Below are positions 24,501 to 39,500 of a stretch of DNA of 64,000 bases, one piece after another; position 1 is the stretch's first letter; each line of letters opens with the position of its first letter. Position numbers and translations under genes: made by a program. Below the pieces are notes generated by a model. That model saw only the letters and a program-made list of their open reading frames with translations. It did not search any database and was not told where the DNA came from. This DNA comes from Ancylostoma caninum. Lineage: Eukaryota; Nematoda; Chromadorea; Rhabditida; Ancylostomatidae. The stretch is from assembly GCA_037903475.1 (NCBI GenBank), contig JBAJFG010000196.1:248001-312000 (forward strand). Direction: 5' to 3'.

Positions 24501-27500
24501 ACTTTATCTAGCTGCAGGACTGAGCAGGACGAGCAGTGCGGAGTGCAAAAACGTCCACCTAACATTTTGGCTCACTCAGAGGTATGGTTGTAGATGGATC
24601 TGAACAGCAGGAGATCTAGCCGTTGAGGTGCCGATCTTTTTTCAGTTTTAAACAGTCGAAGATTTGCGTATTCAGGCTGCACAGCTCCTTTTTCCGCAGC
24701 TGCCTCCGTCGCGATTCAACTACGTCGATAAAAACATTTAAAAAAAGCTATTTTTGTCGCTGAAACCTCATCTCCATAATCCTCATGCTGAATCTTTTCC
24801 CTTCAACGTGGAGACCTGAAACTCGGGGGTAAAGCACGGCTGCTTGCCGGCTCGCAGGACTGGGTGGGACTGACAGCACGAAGGTGCAAAAATCTTCACT
24901 TAAATTTTTTCCTTGCTCGAAGCCATGGTTGTAGTTTGACATGAATAGAAAAAAACAAGTAAAAAAGATCAATTTCACTGACTAAACATCACTTGCGTAA
25001 CTTCTCTGCTGAATCTTTGCTATTGATGCAGGAGAGCTGAAACTTGGAGGCACAGCACAGCTGAGGTTTCATCGTAAGACATTTTCCGGCTTTCAAGTAT
25101 TGGGTTGTGGAATAAGTTCGTTCGGTTTTTTATGAGCATAGAAACCACTAGTTTCCACGAACAATGAAAACCGCACTAAATGGGTTGCATAGCTCGTGTC
25201 CTCTTCTATTAATGCTGCCAGAGACAGGGCACTCGCCAAGCGCTCGGCCGCGCCAGATCTGAAGAGAGGGCACATTCCAAGGAGAGGGTCTAGACGGTCC
25301 TGTCGTCGTGGCTGCAAAATCGCTGCGGGACCACTGTCTAGACCCTCTCTTTGGAGCGTGATCTCTGCGCGGCCGGGCGCTCACCGGCCAAGCGCCCGGC
25401 CGCATCAAGTATCTGAACAGCTTGTCAGCTCCATGTCTACGAAAAATTGTTTGTTTGAGACGACTCAATTTATAGCCCACAACCGCAACTCTTGGGATAA
25501 AATTTGTGAAATCAATAGGAATGTGAACAAAATAAGCTGTGTATGACTGCACTAAACCTGTAGAGTAGTTACTAGTGAAAGACCCCTACAGTCGAGTTTC
25601 TTTCTAGTCATTTTGGTGAAATTTCGACAGAGAAGTCGAGCACACCAAATGTGGACGATCACCTCTTATCGAGCATTTTGGGGTTTTGCACGGAATGCGT
25701 TAGCCAAACTCACACATTGTTCAAAGTTAGCAACAGTTGTGATTATTCCTTACATCCAAAGCAACCTTAGCGGATAATCGCCTTTTTATCCCATAAACTG
25801 GGCGTCCGGAACAAGAAGCAAATCCAAAGCCAAATTTGCCCTGTCTGAGGTGGGTTTACCACTTCTATGCTGTCCTTTCAGGAGTAAAGGTTCCTCTCTA
25901 AGCGTCATTGATATCGCTAGCCAATTGAGCCACATTTGACCTACGATTGAAGACGAACGATAGTCGGTTGCGGGGAGGTTCAACTTTGTTGACTTGGGTG
26001 GTCACAATCCATGCTGTAGAGAACAAGGAAGAGCGAGCATTGAAAAGTGAGGATGCATTGGTTGTAAAGAGCAAATCAGGGGCTACAAAATGGACTATGA
26101 CGGCAAGTAAAGTAGGATTCAAATCACCGTGAAAAAACAAGTTGAAGAAAACCGAACGAACTTATTCCCCAACCCAATATGAGCAGGAGTGGCAGTATGT
26201 GTGAACAAAAACGACCGCCTGAAATTCAGTTTCGCTCAGGGGCGTAACTGTTTTACTACTAAAAGAAGTACACGAATTCTTGACTATAACTATATATGAT
26301 GTCTACGACCCCACCCCCTTTATCCACCCACCATACGTCCCCCGTTGATAATTTATCAACACACGCTTGACCCTGTATTAAACTTGGTGGCTCAGTAGGT
26401 TGTTTTCTGACAAATATGTACAGGGAACTTCAAACGGACGCAGACAAGGGTCGGGACCGCGGCGCGGCACTCTTGGGCAGAGACATGGGCGCTTTACTTG
26501 CTGAGTGCCTGCGTCTCTGCCCAAGAGAGCCGCGCCGCGGTTCCAACCCTTGTCTGTGTACGTTTGGGGTTTCCTGTATGTGCACATATTAAATTTTTAC
26601 TAAACTCAAATAGGTAGATCTCCATCACGTTATTGATGAGTGCAGCAGGAGACCTACTCTTGTGGTGGCTTACTGAGGTGGGTGGCGCCTGTATTTCGCG
26701 AGGTTGGGTGGCTCCCTGTTCGTGTGTATTACACGGTTGGTACGGATCTCTATTAGTCCGATGGTGCAATGGTAGAATGAAAGGGGCGTGGTAAAGCATA
26801 GTACATGAAGTATGTGGGCGAGGTCCATAAACATATCAGTTTGTAGATCATGAATAATAGTCCCTCATCTAGGCAATAGGGAAGCGTATAAGATACTACA
26901 GTTTACATCTAAAGAAGGTGCCGCTTTAACCGGCACACTCATATTGTTTAGTTGTCGTATAATGTTCATGCACAAAACGAAAACTGAACATACTATGAAA
27001 ATTAGAAAACTCGGTATAACTTTCGAATTTACCCCACCCAAACTCCTCCAAGACGACCCCGCCCTTTTCTGACCCCCTCACATACGACCCTCCCCATCGT
27101 GTTATATTCCCATCGGACATTTGACCCTGATTGAAAACTTGAAACCAATGTTTTTCGTATAAGTTAGTTTTGTTTGTTTATCATAGGAGCTTCGTAATTT
27201 TTTTTGCTAGATCAAAAAGGGAGTTTCTTCTGGTTGAATTGGGGATTTCCGTCGAGGGATATTTTCAGTCACTCTTCTTTTGAGTTCGCTAGTACCCTGC
27301 TGATAATAAGAACCCTTGCAGCCAGAGCCAGAGTCAGGTCCAATTTTTTTCTCAATTAAATTTCTACTTTTGATCAAGAAAGTTAACACGGACAACATTT
27401 CCCTGCTATCAGATGAAGGATTCAAGAAATTGGGGTCAAGCTCGTCTTTTCAGATGTTTCCTAAAATTAAGTGGTTTTCTGCTATTCTACATAATTACAA

Positions 27501-30500
27501 TGGTTTATACTGTTGGCATAGATTGCTAACAAATATCCGCTAAATTGCCGAATAATATTGTTCTCATTGCTGCGAATTTATTGCATTCACTCACTCTTGA
27601 ATCATTGCCTCTATGTACGTGGACTTTGTTCACCGAAGTGAATAAGTAAAATATACCAATAAATAAATAAAAAAAAAACAGAGTCTCAACCAGGGCGCAG
27701 CACTAAGTGGTCAGTGTCGGTTGGGGAGTACTAAGTCCAGTCGGATTGCGAAAAGGGCTGCTAAGTACCTACAGTGGACGGCAATGGCGGTGGCCCATTT
27801 GCGGCCTCGAGAAGAAGGTCGCGCAACCGCGCCGCGTGTGCCGTAACCGATGTTTTCTGCTGCTGTTATGCTATTTCTAGCAGCTTTTCTACCCGATTTC
27901 AAGGATTTTTGACCAAATCGGGAATAAAAAAGCTTGGAAATAGCCTTCCGACGGCAGACGACACCGATCCCAGCGCGCGCGGTGCGGTTGCGCGGCGTCC
28001 TTCTCGAGGCCGCAGATGGGCCACCGCCATTGCCGTCCACTGTACACACTAGGGTTCTTTCAGGAAAAGCAGATAGCACTAAAAAAGTGACTTAAATAAG
28101 CGTTAGTGAGAAGACGAATGATGTTTCAGCAAGAAATGCGTACCATTTAGCGAAGACAGCCTAAATCATCTCAAATTCAAGCTAAAATCCTCGAAAAACC
28201 GATCTCAGTACGGAACTGTTTGATGCCGCTAGAACTCGTTGAAACTTGTTATAGGACCTGTCAGATACAAGAAATTGTCATTGGAGCGTGGTTTTTTCTC
28301 TCAAACCTGAAACTTTCCCAGGAAATTTCTCTCGTTTGAGGAAGTGTTCCGATTCTGTCAACTCCAAGAAATGCGCCTTAGGCGGTACCAACTCTCCCCC
28401 AAAGTGCATCTTTCGTTTTTGAGAAACCGTCTTCGTTTTTGAAAAAAAAACCGTCATTAATGGTCAAAAAATGGTCAAAAACCACTTTTTGACCATTAAT
28501 GACGGTTTTTCTCAAAAACGAAGACGGTTTCTCAAAAACGAACGGTGCCACTTTGGGGGGATACTCGTTGGTATAGTGCGCATCTACAGTCAAAATTCCA
28601 ACATGATACGTCTCCTACAGGTTGAGCAACACCAGATTATCACTGGAGCGCACCAGAGTGCAGAGTAGGGATGGAGTAGATGGTTGAACAACGGTGGTCT
28701 TCAGCCACGAGTTCGATGATCCTCCAGAAGTGCTTCTCTGAAGTCTGCTTGTCTCTAACATCAGTAGACGGTTAGCGGTTGGCTACGCCCCGGACACTGG
28801 TGCTAAGCTCCCTGAATCTGCAGGACGCTACTAAGTCCTGGTGGTCAATGACCACCTGGTGCTGCGCCCTGGTCTCAATAACAAGTAAAAACATCTTAAA
28901 TATAAAAGAGTAGAAATAAAAAATAAAATAAAAGAAATTGTCCGTTTCGTTCCTACCCTTAGACGGACTAACCTCAATAGAAGTATAACAACCTCCCCCA
29001 GAACTCCTCAGTAAGGAGGGGAGGTTGTTTGTAAAAAGAACTAACCTGAATAGTCCTGGACGGCGTGGCAGCAGCAGCGAACTCCATCCATCGTCGAAAC
29101 GTCGCCGAATCTATACATAAAACATAGAAACGCTTACGACTCTTTTTTTTCAAAAATCTGTACTACGCGCTTGGCGCCAAATTCAAACGGTAGGAATGCG
29201 TCTGTAAGCAAGATGGCGAAGAAATGAGCTCGAGAACATGGGACACCATCCGAATAGAACGGAGGGCCTAGGACACTGCTCACCGGATAGTATCGATTCG
29301 GATATCGATTTATCGATTGAATCTATCGATTTTACTCAGTTTAGCTGCAATCCGGATAGAAATGGGCATGCTGGAGTAATCCACTGCACTGATCACGAAT
29401 ATGACGGCCACGTTGCACGGCGTGGTCATTGAATTATTGATTTTATTGATTTTTCGTGACTTTTGCTCGGGTCTTGGGGGAGACATGCTCGTATGAGTTA
29501 TACATGGACATCAATAAAGATCCGAGCACAGTAGAACCTTGAAAATACATTGACAAAATCAGCTAGTAGGTAGAATAAGTAAAAGATGGAGTCGCAGCCA
29601 AAAACGTGTGGTTAGGAACAGATACTCCCGTCTTCGGTTCTGCGATAGCAACAGATCCTGCATCAGCTTGACGTGCTGATTCCAGTAGTATACCTAAACA
29701 AATGGCGTACAACCGTCTTACGAAGTTCCGATTTTGGTTTTCGCCAGTAGTCCTTACTCAGTAATGTACAATGCGAACACATGTCACCATGCCAAAAAAC
29801 AACGCAGTGTTTGACTACAGTTCATTCGTGGTGAGGCACCAGTCATTTCTCACAGTCGTTGAGAGTTTCAAAACTCAGCAGAGAAACTCCAAAAACGTGG
29901 TTCCCGGTGTTCTTGAGACATTTCACGTATACCACGTACACCACTATTCTTGGCAGCAGATACAGATCTTACCTCCATATAGCTCTCGAAAACGAATTTT
30001 GAGGTGTGACTGCCTTTGAGGCGTTTGGCAACACACGAATTCAATGAAACTTAATAGGTTTTTGAAGAATCTCATTTATCGAAATTTTTGCAGCTTCTGC
30101 AGCGCTTATTCGTGGTCGACCTTGAACGTGCTATGGAACATGGCATGGACGTATTGTTTTGGACTACAATAAAGCAATTGATCGATCGAATACGTGAGGA
30201 AAAGGGTTCTGGTGTCCAACATGTGAGCCTTACAGTTATGTTGAAGAAATCTCAGAGCAACCGAAAAGATGAGTGTGATGGCTAATGAAGGCGGATGCGG
30301 GCATAGTTTCGACAACATAAATAATGTGTCAGCTCATCGGCATTTTTACTAATCTATATATAAAACATAGAACCGCTTACGACACTTTTTTTTCAAAAAT
30401 CTGGACAGCGCGCATGGCGCCAAATTCAAACGACAGGAATGCATCTGTGAGCAAGATGGTGGAGCAGGGGCCTTGGAAACAGAGACCCTTGGGAGACCAT

Positions 30501-33500
30501 CCGAATAGGGCGGAGAGCCTAGGACACTACTCACTGGATAGTATCGGTACGGGTATCGATTTATCGATCGATTTTATCGATTTTTCTTAGTTCAGCTCCA
30601 ATCCAAATCGAGACGGGCATACTGGGGTAATCCACCACGCTGATCACGAATCTGAGGGCCTCTTTGCACCGCGGGTTATTGATTTATTGATTTTATTGAC
30701 TTTTCACAATTTGTGCTGCAAGTTTAGCGAAACCGTACCCACAGTGGTTTTTCACCACGCTGATCACGAATCTGAGGGCCACTTTGCACCGTGGGTTATT
30801 GATTTATTGATTTTATTGATTTTTTCACAATTTGTGCTGCAAGTTTAGCGAAACCGTACCTAGAGTGGCTTTTCACCACGCTGATCACGAATCTGAGGGC
30901 CACTTTGCACCGCGGGGCTATTGATTTATTGATTTTTCGCAATTTGTACCGCAAGTTTAGCGGAACCGTACAACCAGGGGTTTTCACCAGGCTGATCACA
31001 AATCTCAAGGCCACTTTGCACCGTGGGTTATTGAATTATTGATTTTATTGATTTTTAGCAATTTGTTCTGCAAGTTTAGCGGAACCGTACTCACAGGGGT
31101 TTTTCACCACGCTGGTCACGAATCTATCAGCCACCATACGCCGAGTTGTTATTGATTTATTGATTTTCCGCAAGTGGTGCCGCAGGCGTGGCAACTCGCC
31201 ATATTTGGGATTGGCTGTACATGTGGTGTGTTCCAATGCCCCAGCGTACATATTCTCATTTGTTCATGTGAAGAGGCGAGCAAACAATCGATAAAGTCAA
31301 TAGGTCGAGATATTCTTTCGAAATACTTATCATATTTCTGTTGAGTTTATCGGAAAACCTCAGTAGAAATGTCTCAAAGATCATTGACCAAAGTAACGAA
31401 AAGCATATAGAATCGATGGATGAATAAACAGATGCACGGGTGGAAAATGATTGTTATATTCGAGTTCAGCGTACGGGAGAATCTCAGTATCCTATAGACA
31501 TGTGGTCACCGACCCCTTAGCAAAATTTGTGAAAAATTCCACAAAATGAATAAATCAATATTTGGATACAGAGTGGCCGTTATATTCGTGCTCAGCGTAT
31601 AGGAAAACTCCAGTAAACATGTCCTTATTGACCTTTGAGCAAAAACAGCAAAAAAAAAAAAGAATAAAAACGAAGCACTGCTCCACATCCGGGGCGCCAA
31701 TGTTTTTGAGAAATTGTTTTCTCTGAGCAAGGTGCTGAACAGGAATTTAGCTGTATGTGCTTTTATTTAGCTGTTATGCTTGAGTAGCTCGACGTTTGGG
31801 ACGACGGGTGAAAGATTGAGTCAGAAAAACAGCAGAAGCAAGTTACACAATTAAACACAGAGATTTCGGAAGGTGTGAGTACCATGCTGATAACCTACCG
31901 ATGGAACAAAGGAGTAACGTTCGTTGTTAGAAGCTTATGAACTTGTTTTCGCACTCAATAGTTCTGCAACCCTCCGGGTGCAGCCATGCAAGGATTGTTC
32001 CACGTCAAGGACATGATGCAGTAAAACAATCAGGACTCACATTCACCATTACAATTGATGCTGTAGGCTTACAAAGGCGTTTCAAAACTTGAAAAACCGA
32101 TTTGAGATTAGATCGAAAATTGTGTGAGGCATTGTAAATCTTGTTATGGATGAGCGATGATGGAGAATTATTCTTTTCTTGTGATTTGTAAATGGAACAA
32201 TGATTCCATGGGTTGGCGGACGGCCTTGAATGGTTCTAAGATAATGAAAGGAGTGAAAGTGTATGTACCGTGAGAAAAGAAAAGCGTGGCTCAACGCAGC
32301 GGGTGTCTCCGGATACGAGGTAGAAATGCTGTTAAGCATCGTATGTTCATTTGGACAGAAAAGATTCTCTCGGATGGGCTAGACCGCAGTTTACAGCTTG
32401 AGCAGTAGCCACTTGTCAAACTAGTCAATGTTGCTGTCATTTAGGGTACGTATTTTGACGTCGCTTGTAATGGGCCCTTCGTACCAATTTTGAATTATCG
32501 AAGATCAGGAGGGGCGGTGATGCTAGAGTTTGAAGACTTAGACCAAATGATTAGAACACGTCAGATAGAATTTGGAGCTGGAGTACACACACAAGCTGAG
32601 GCGAGCTGAAGAAAATAATTTCTTGCGAGAGGAAAATTTAGAAATTATCGATTGCTTTCTGAAATGCGACTATACTTAAGTTAGCGTTTATATTGATCGA
32701 ACGCTGAACTTGCGAAATCTTGTGATAGAATACTGGCTTCAGACGAGAACGAGATCATCAGATCCCCTCACGAGACGCAACATTTCTGTCTTTCCGTTAT
32801 TTCCACAACAAGTGGACGGCTTCGATGGTTAAGGGATTTCTCACAATCAAATGTTGAATTAAAACAAATAGTTTACTGAGGCAGATTTTGGTATTTCAGT
32901 GCTGTAGCGACAGGACGGAGTGTGCGATTGGAATGTAGGTTTCGGATTTGGATAGTGGTGTGGGTGAATGAAAGATGTAGAATTGCCGTCATTAGTGCAA
33001 AGCAGTATGAGCCTGAGATGGGATGTAAACATGTAGAAGTGGGCCATGGCAGTACGGTCTGGACAGGAAATGAGCAACGCGTTCACTATTTTAAAGAAAT
33101 GAGCTGTGTACAAAAGTTGTTGTGTACGTCAGGGAGAATGCCAAGGATAACGTACTCGAAACTGGTCGGTACTTGTTCCCGTTCTATGGAAGAAAGACAA
33201 ATTCTTTTTTGATTTGTTGGTGTAGCACGGACGACTTTCTCGCAGAGATGCGTGGTACTTCAGCTATCCCTTTTGAATTGGGTTCCGAGATGTGCGGGAT
33301 TCTCCGTTTCCCTATTGTTTTTGATTTGCGGTTTAATTTTGATGCTCCAGTGGCTGATCAGAAAAAGTGGAAAGCTTTGAGAAGCACGTATATGGTAGAA
33401 GCCGATGCTATTATTGCTTTGGGTGTTTGGGCGCATCCGCTTCCAATTATAACATGTACAATTGAATACAGCACCGATCTACTGCTCACATTGAAGTTGT

Positions 33501-36500
33501 TTCGTCAGCATGCTGATAGAAAGTAGCGCAGGTGCGCTCCATATAAGTGCTGACCATTGTCTAATAACGCTCCTATCTGTGAAATGCTTGTTACTTCTAA
33601 GCAGTGAAAGGGAGTCCTGGCAGAAGCTTGGGAGCAATGGTAGTCAATGACGTATTTGCTCAATCCGAAAGACCACTAACGAATAGTTCTTTCTGGCATG
33701 GCATTTATATGCACAAGGCGCAGATCTCTTGAAAGCCTTGGCCACTTTAATTTGTAAAAGTCTATTAAGAAGAAGGTGTCTGAATCAGGGTTTCTGTGAA
33801 GTGGATGCTTTTTTCTGATTTCTAGTGCTTAAATTAACTTGATTTTCCCATGTAAAGTGGGCGGAAGAAAAGTGTTTCAGAACTGTATGAAATGCTCTGC
33901 ATAAGGTTCACGGATAAAAAATAGAAAAGGCAGCTTAGGAAAAGCGCGCGAACTTATTTCGGCACCCAGTATTTTTGACATGATCCTCAAGTGGCTGTCA
34001 CATCCACACTTTCTAGCGTCCCGTAGGGGCGCTAGTTATAAGAATAAGGAAGAATCTTAACCTGTGGTTTGTGAGACAAATGAATGCGGGGTGTACTCCA
34101 TTTTTTTAAAAGCAGAATCAGTTACTGGTCTGCCTCGAAGAAGTGTAAAATGTCGTGTGCAAAGACATACTTCCACAGTAACGCAACCCTTGAGCGGGAA
34201 AGTGAGGGAATAAGATCGTACTCCGGTACTGGGGTAGCGTCTTCACATGAAGCGAGGAATTGCGAGAATTCTGTACACAGATATTCCTAGAGTTGAGCAT
34301 TGCGCCGTTGTCTGTTACATAGATCACTATTTATGTTATACACTGAGTGATCTAAACAGCACACTGATCCAACAGGAAGTAACTAAGAAATCGCTGAAAA
34401 CATTACAGCGCACCTTCTTGTTTGTATCGAAGAACTGGATAGCGTCCATTCTTTTCCGGGTTATCATGGCTAGGGGAATTCGGTACATAGAGCGCTCAGT
34501 ATGCTCACCAGGACTAATTTCAGAACTTGGACAATGCGGTCAACTTGTGCATCTCATGGATGTGTGATATGTCTCTCATGGCTTTTTCCAAGTACCAGCT
34601 ACCTGCTCTTGATATTCTTTCATTTGTTTCAATTTCACCTGGACTTCGTGAAAACTGCACAGAGTCGGTACCAACTTCCACGGGCAATGCTTTTCTGGCC
34701 TTCCTCTGTCTTCGCTTGGGTGATTTGTTCAGGTACAAGGTGAGTAATTATTTCCATTCGTTGTGCAGGAGGCAGCAAATGTATCTCTCTTATCGATAGG
34801 ATACCAGCACTTAAGACCTTCTGTGTTGTTTCGTTCCAATTTATTGTTTTTCAGCGTTATTTTAGAATAGACTTTATATTGGAGGATCTTGGTTTCACTG
34901 CAAACAATTGTACTGATTTGTCCATAAACCCTCCTACACAGGCAATTCCGTTTGTGGACATGCTTACCGAAGCTCATCAGCCCGAATCCATCTTTTCTAT
35001 GATGTGATACAGGCAGAATTTGTCGTCGAATACCGCAATTAGATCGCAAAAATAGTGGTTTCGAAGCGGAGTCAGGCTTTGTTGGTACTCAACGATGTGT
35101 GACGTTTTCTACGAAACGGTTCCAAAATTACTTTTGTGCGCCGCTGTAGGCCCCATGTATTATCATATTTGAAACTGGTACTCTGCTTGAACTCGTACCA
35201 CGGAGTTCATCATAAACTACACTCGGCGAAACCGAGTGGGGTGGGGCGGGGCGCACTCTATAAAAAGTCATAGGCTTCACCTTAAGAGCCTAAGCTTGAG
35301 CACTACCCTAAGCCTAAGCCTAAGCCTATGCTAAACCCAAGCCTAGTCGTATGCTCAAGCATGGGTTCGAACCTATACCTAACGCTTAGACTTAGGCCTC
35401 AAAAGAGTGTCCCCGCCCAAATCCACTTTCCCCCGCGGTTCTCACGCTGCGATAACACAATACTGATAAAGAACCTCGCAGCAGTGCTAGAAAATAGCAG
35501 CGTTGAAACTCCGTATTCTTCACTGTTCAAGGTCCAACTAATGCCGGGTTTAGTCAATCAGCGCTGCATTAATAACCCTTGCGAGTTTGAAATTTTTCCC
35601 GCGAGAACTTTCCATATCAACTCTCTGTCTCTAATTTATCAGTCGCTACACATGCTATGCCAGGTTTTGTTAATCATTTTGCTTCGATAACCGAAAACCA
35701 TGCATTTGACGCAATCATCTATTGTTGCAAACCCTCACTCAGAAATATAAGGTGTGACTAGGATTAGTCTCACCTCGGGGATCGTTTTCGAGATTTGTAC
35801 ACATGTAGAATCTGCGTAAACAGCCGAGAACAGTGGTGTATAATCTGTTAGTTCAGAGAAGGCGGATGCCCGATTGGTCACTGGTTTCATCGATGGGAGA
35901 ACGCGCAGAATGCATCTGGGAAGAGATTTTTTCTAGGTGGCAGTAGGGAAACATCAAAATGGAAGAAACCACACCAAATTCATGTCAGAACTTACAGAAA
36001 AAGTGTAAAAATTAGATCATTTGATCGACACCGTGCGGAGGTCGTAATTGCAGGCAAAGTCACTCCATCGGCCCTCTCTAAGTTAACAGACTACTAATAC
36101 GATTACAAATTTTGTTGCGAGGAAGCACAGCGATGGTAAATATAAGGACGTCAAATATGAAATATCTGATTTTATGAACGGTCATTTGACAGTTTCTATC
36201 TTCAAAGCTTTACTGAATCACTTCTCATCTTTCTTTCCATTATGGAGGCTCATTCTTCCTCTCTCAAAATGACTTCCTTGGTTTTCGATTGACTCTCAAA
36301 TTTTTGTTTGAGAGCATTCTTGTGGGACTGCTCAAAGTCCAAAAATCGTGTCATTTTGGAATATGGGTTCCACCTTCGAGCCAATGGAGCAAAGAAGGTA
36401 GGGAGTAGTGGTGAAGTGTTTAGGAGAAATTTGGCTAGTAAAAACACTGAACAACGTTTGTTTGGGGGGGAGGGGTTCCGCTCAGGTGATATGAAGCTGC

Positions 36501-39500
36501 AAAGTGAGCCTTATGATGGACCTGGATATCGATAAGCTGGAAGCCGCAGCCGAAGCGGATAGGAGTCAAACTAGGTCCCGTAGGCAGCAAGGTGTGGTCT
36601 TTATAATCCAATAATGTTTAGGTATTCAGGACAATACGACAATTAAAAGAGGTTCGGTAAACGAAATTTTCCCAGTTTGACCCTCAGAAATGGGTGCCAA
36701 TTTTTGACTATTTTTCACAAATCCATGCTGCTTAGGCTAGAGGAGCAGGCGTGAGGACCCACTTGCCATTGACTGTACTGGCCAAACCTTGCTCTACTTG
36801 ACCACGACTCCTTTCAGGGAATAGCCCACTCCTTGCTGGAAAAAATAGCCACTTTTCAATATGATATTGAGAACGCTGTTCGCCACTTGATTGCCACTAG
36901 CTTTCCACGCTTCTAAGCTGTTGGCGCAGCGAAGCCACTGTTAAGAAGGCAAGGCTGTGCCGATAAAATAAGAGCATATTTTGATATCTTGCACCGCATC
37001 TTGCTCAAGGAACAGAAGTCAAAATTTTCTCATTCAAAATCAAACATTTCATATTTGACGACCTAATGAAACTGTTTATAACTCATCTACAGCATATACA
37101 AACAAATATCTATCCTTTTATATCTTTGGGATTCTAATTCCTCCTGCATCGAAGCTTTCGTGGAATTCGTATTTGTTCATCTTGCTAAACATCCAGAATC
37201 TCATGAGAAATATAGTCGGTACTCTCTCTAAGCGGAGAGCTGTATCGGTGGTGCTGAGATCTACATTTGCTGTCTCTTTTTGGCCTTCATTTACTTTCAC
37301 TTATACTAATAGTCATGGCTTTTAAGGGCAGTTACGATCTCTGTGTGCGTCTGTATAGGTGTAGCCTTCGAGCGAAGCCGTCGTACGGCGATCCATGGAA
37401 CCAGTTGGGTGTGATCGCCACTCTCAAGTTAGTCAGCACATTCTTTTTCACCTGTATAGTTTTGAAAGTCGCTTCTTGCATAGTTTTTCTAAATGGCCAC
37501 TGCTAGTGATGACAGCAAGAGAAGTTCAGTAAAATGGAACCGCAGCATAAGTTCAGGTGGAGCAAATGGTTTGTTACTTGTTGCTACACCATCTCTTTGT
37601 TTCTAGAGCGGCGGAGTTCAGATGCTCCAGAAAATGCAGGAGAAGATCTCTCGTAACTCCTTTCACAGTTCGCACCAGCAAATTTGCGGAACTGCGAGGG
37701 GGGGGGGTATAAAATTATGGATATTGTCCGCGCGTTGTGAATCTTCTCAGGTGTTCGCAATCTGAAAGACCTTCCGATTTACTAAAATTTTCCTATATTC
37801 CGAATCTTCTAATTACTGCTCATTTCATATCATCCGTTGGTTTTAAACCACGGTCGAACTCAGGATCGACCGTTCTCTCTCTATCACCTTGCAACACAAC
37901 AATGTTTAGACACGCGAGGTTTGTACCCCTTCAAAGTGTGCAAGGACTCTACCTTCGGGTAGTTTCAATAGTTTCACCTCTGAAAGATGCCTTTTTCCCA
38001 AGAATTTCGGCCAAAGTCGAGACGAAACAGTATGGTCGACGCATCTCAATGAGCCGTCCTCGTCAGTCATCACGTGCAAGAAACAGGGATGAGCGGATTG
38101 TCCGTATCCGGTTATCCGTCTTGCCGTTATCCGTAGTTTTGGCCTATCCGTTATCCGCATCGTTATCCAAGCTTTCGGCGCCGGATAACGGTGCGGGTAA
38201 GGCCGAAAATACTGGCTTTATTGCGCACATTCTCAACAGAGGAGAACCTCCATATCAAGAATTGCTACTCGATCTAGCCCGTTTTACTCCATCAGTGATT
38301 TAAAATCTTGTCGTAGGGCAGAAGAAGGTGAAACAGACTGGAATCTGCCAAAAAAGAAAAGCTGTTGCTCATATTTTCTGGGTCGTACGAGAAAGTGAGG
38401 CAATAACCTCGAAACCATCAATTACTTGCAAAATAATCAACAGTGCTGGCTATTGTTTGACCAATAACGACATTCGCAGCCCACCAATGAGCGGTGCCTC
38501 TTCTTCGCAAGGTTCATTTCAAATATTCATTGAATTCTTCTGTTTCCACCAATTTTTGAATTGATTGATCAAATAGCTCTTGAGAGCGCCAATACTGCCA
38601 TAACAGTCAATCAGTACCAGAAGGTTTATCAGAACTCCATGAGAGCTGTATGAAGCAAAGATTCACTCCCCTTCAGCTCGCAAATTAATAATATCGGAAA
38701 TAATGTGCAGCTGATTGACCAACAAGGGGTACTCGGTGGACAGCCCGAGCCTCCTACAAGAGCTTAGCACCGTCCGGAAAGAGATCCGAGAGGGTAATGA
38801 TAACCGAAATTGTTGTGGCCTTCCATATTGGTATTCGATCTCCTCGGTAGAAAATCTTCTCAACAAAGAACTAGTCCAGGATGGATCACGCTTACAAGTA
38901 ATGGAAGGTACTAGTAAAACTAAGCGAGTTTGCTCTTAATATTGCTGTGGAATGCAAATGTAAACGATGGGGCATATTTGTACCCTGATCACAACAGCTG
39001 TGACAAGATTCCTTTCTTGTCGTTAACTTATGATCCTGTTACGAAATTTCGGCCATTTTTCGTAAATCGAAAAAATTCGCGAAAATGGCCGTTAATCGTA
39101 ATTTGTAAATCGTAAATCGTGACTACGCACATCCCTGATCATAACAAGCAACTGGTGTGCCAATCAAATTAACAAATATCCAAATGCAACTGGAAAGTGT
39201 TGTTTTTATGGCAAACTCTAGCTATTATACAGGGTGGCCGAAAATCACCCGTGCACCTACTTAAAATTGAATAACATTTTAGACAAGGACTGAGTTCTGG
39301 CGAACACAATTCAGATATTAAATAGCCCTTATGAGGGCAATGCACCACTAGCTGTGACTTAGATTTCCATGTGCTGGCTCGCTAGAGTAGAGAACTTCCA
39401 AGCACAATCTTGCCGAATGAAGCCATCAGTCACAATCAGAAACTTTGGGGAAACAATCGGGAGCTTTTAAAATGAGAACAAGTGGCAAGCGATCGTGGAC

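Noticed and set aside
26747..26790. tRNA-Gly-like 5' half (GGTGCAATGGTAGAAT)
   Set aside because: No matching 3' half, B box or acceptor stem; at best a fragment.
33122..33526. 134-codon plus-strand ORF in smg-7 intron 2
   Set aside because: No known motif, no good splice pair, and the flanking smg-7 exons join in phase without it.
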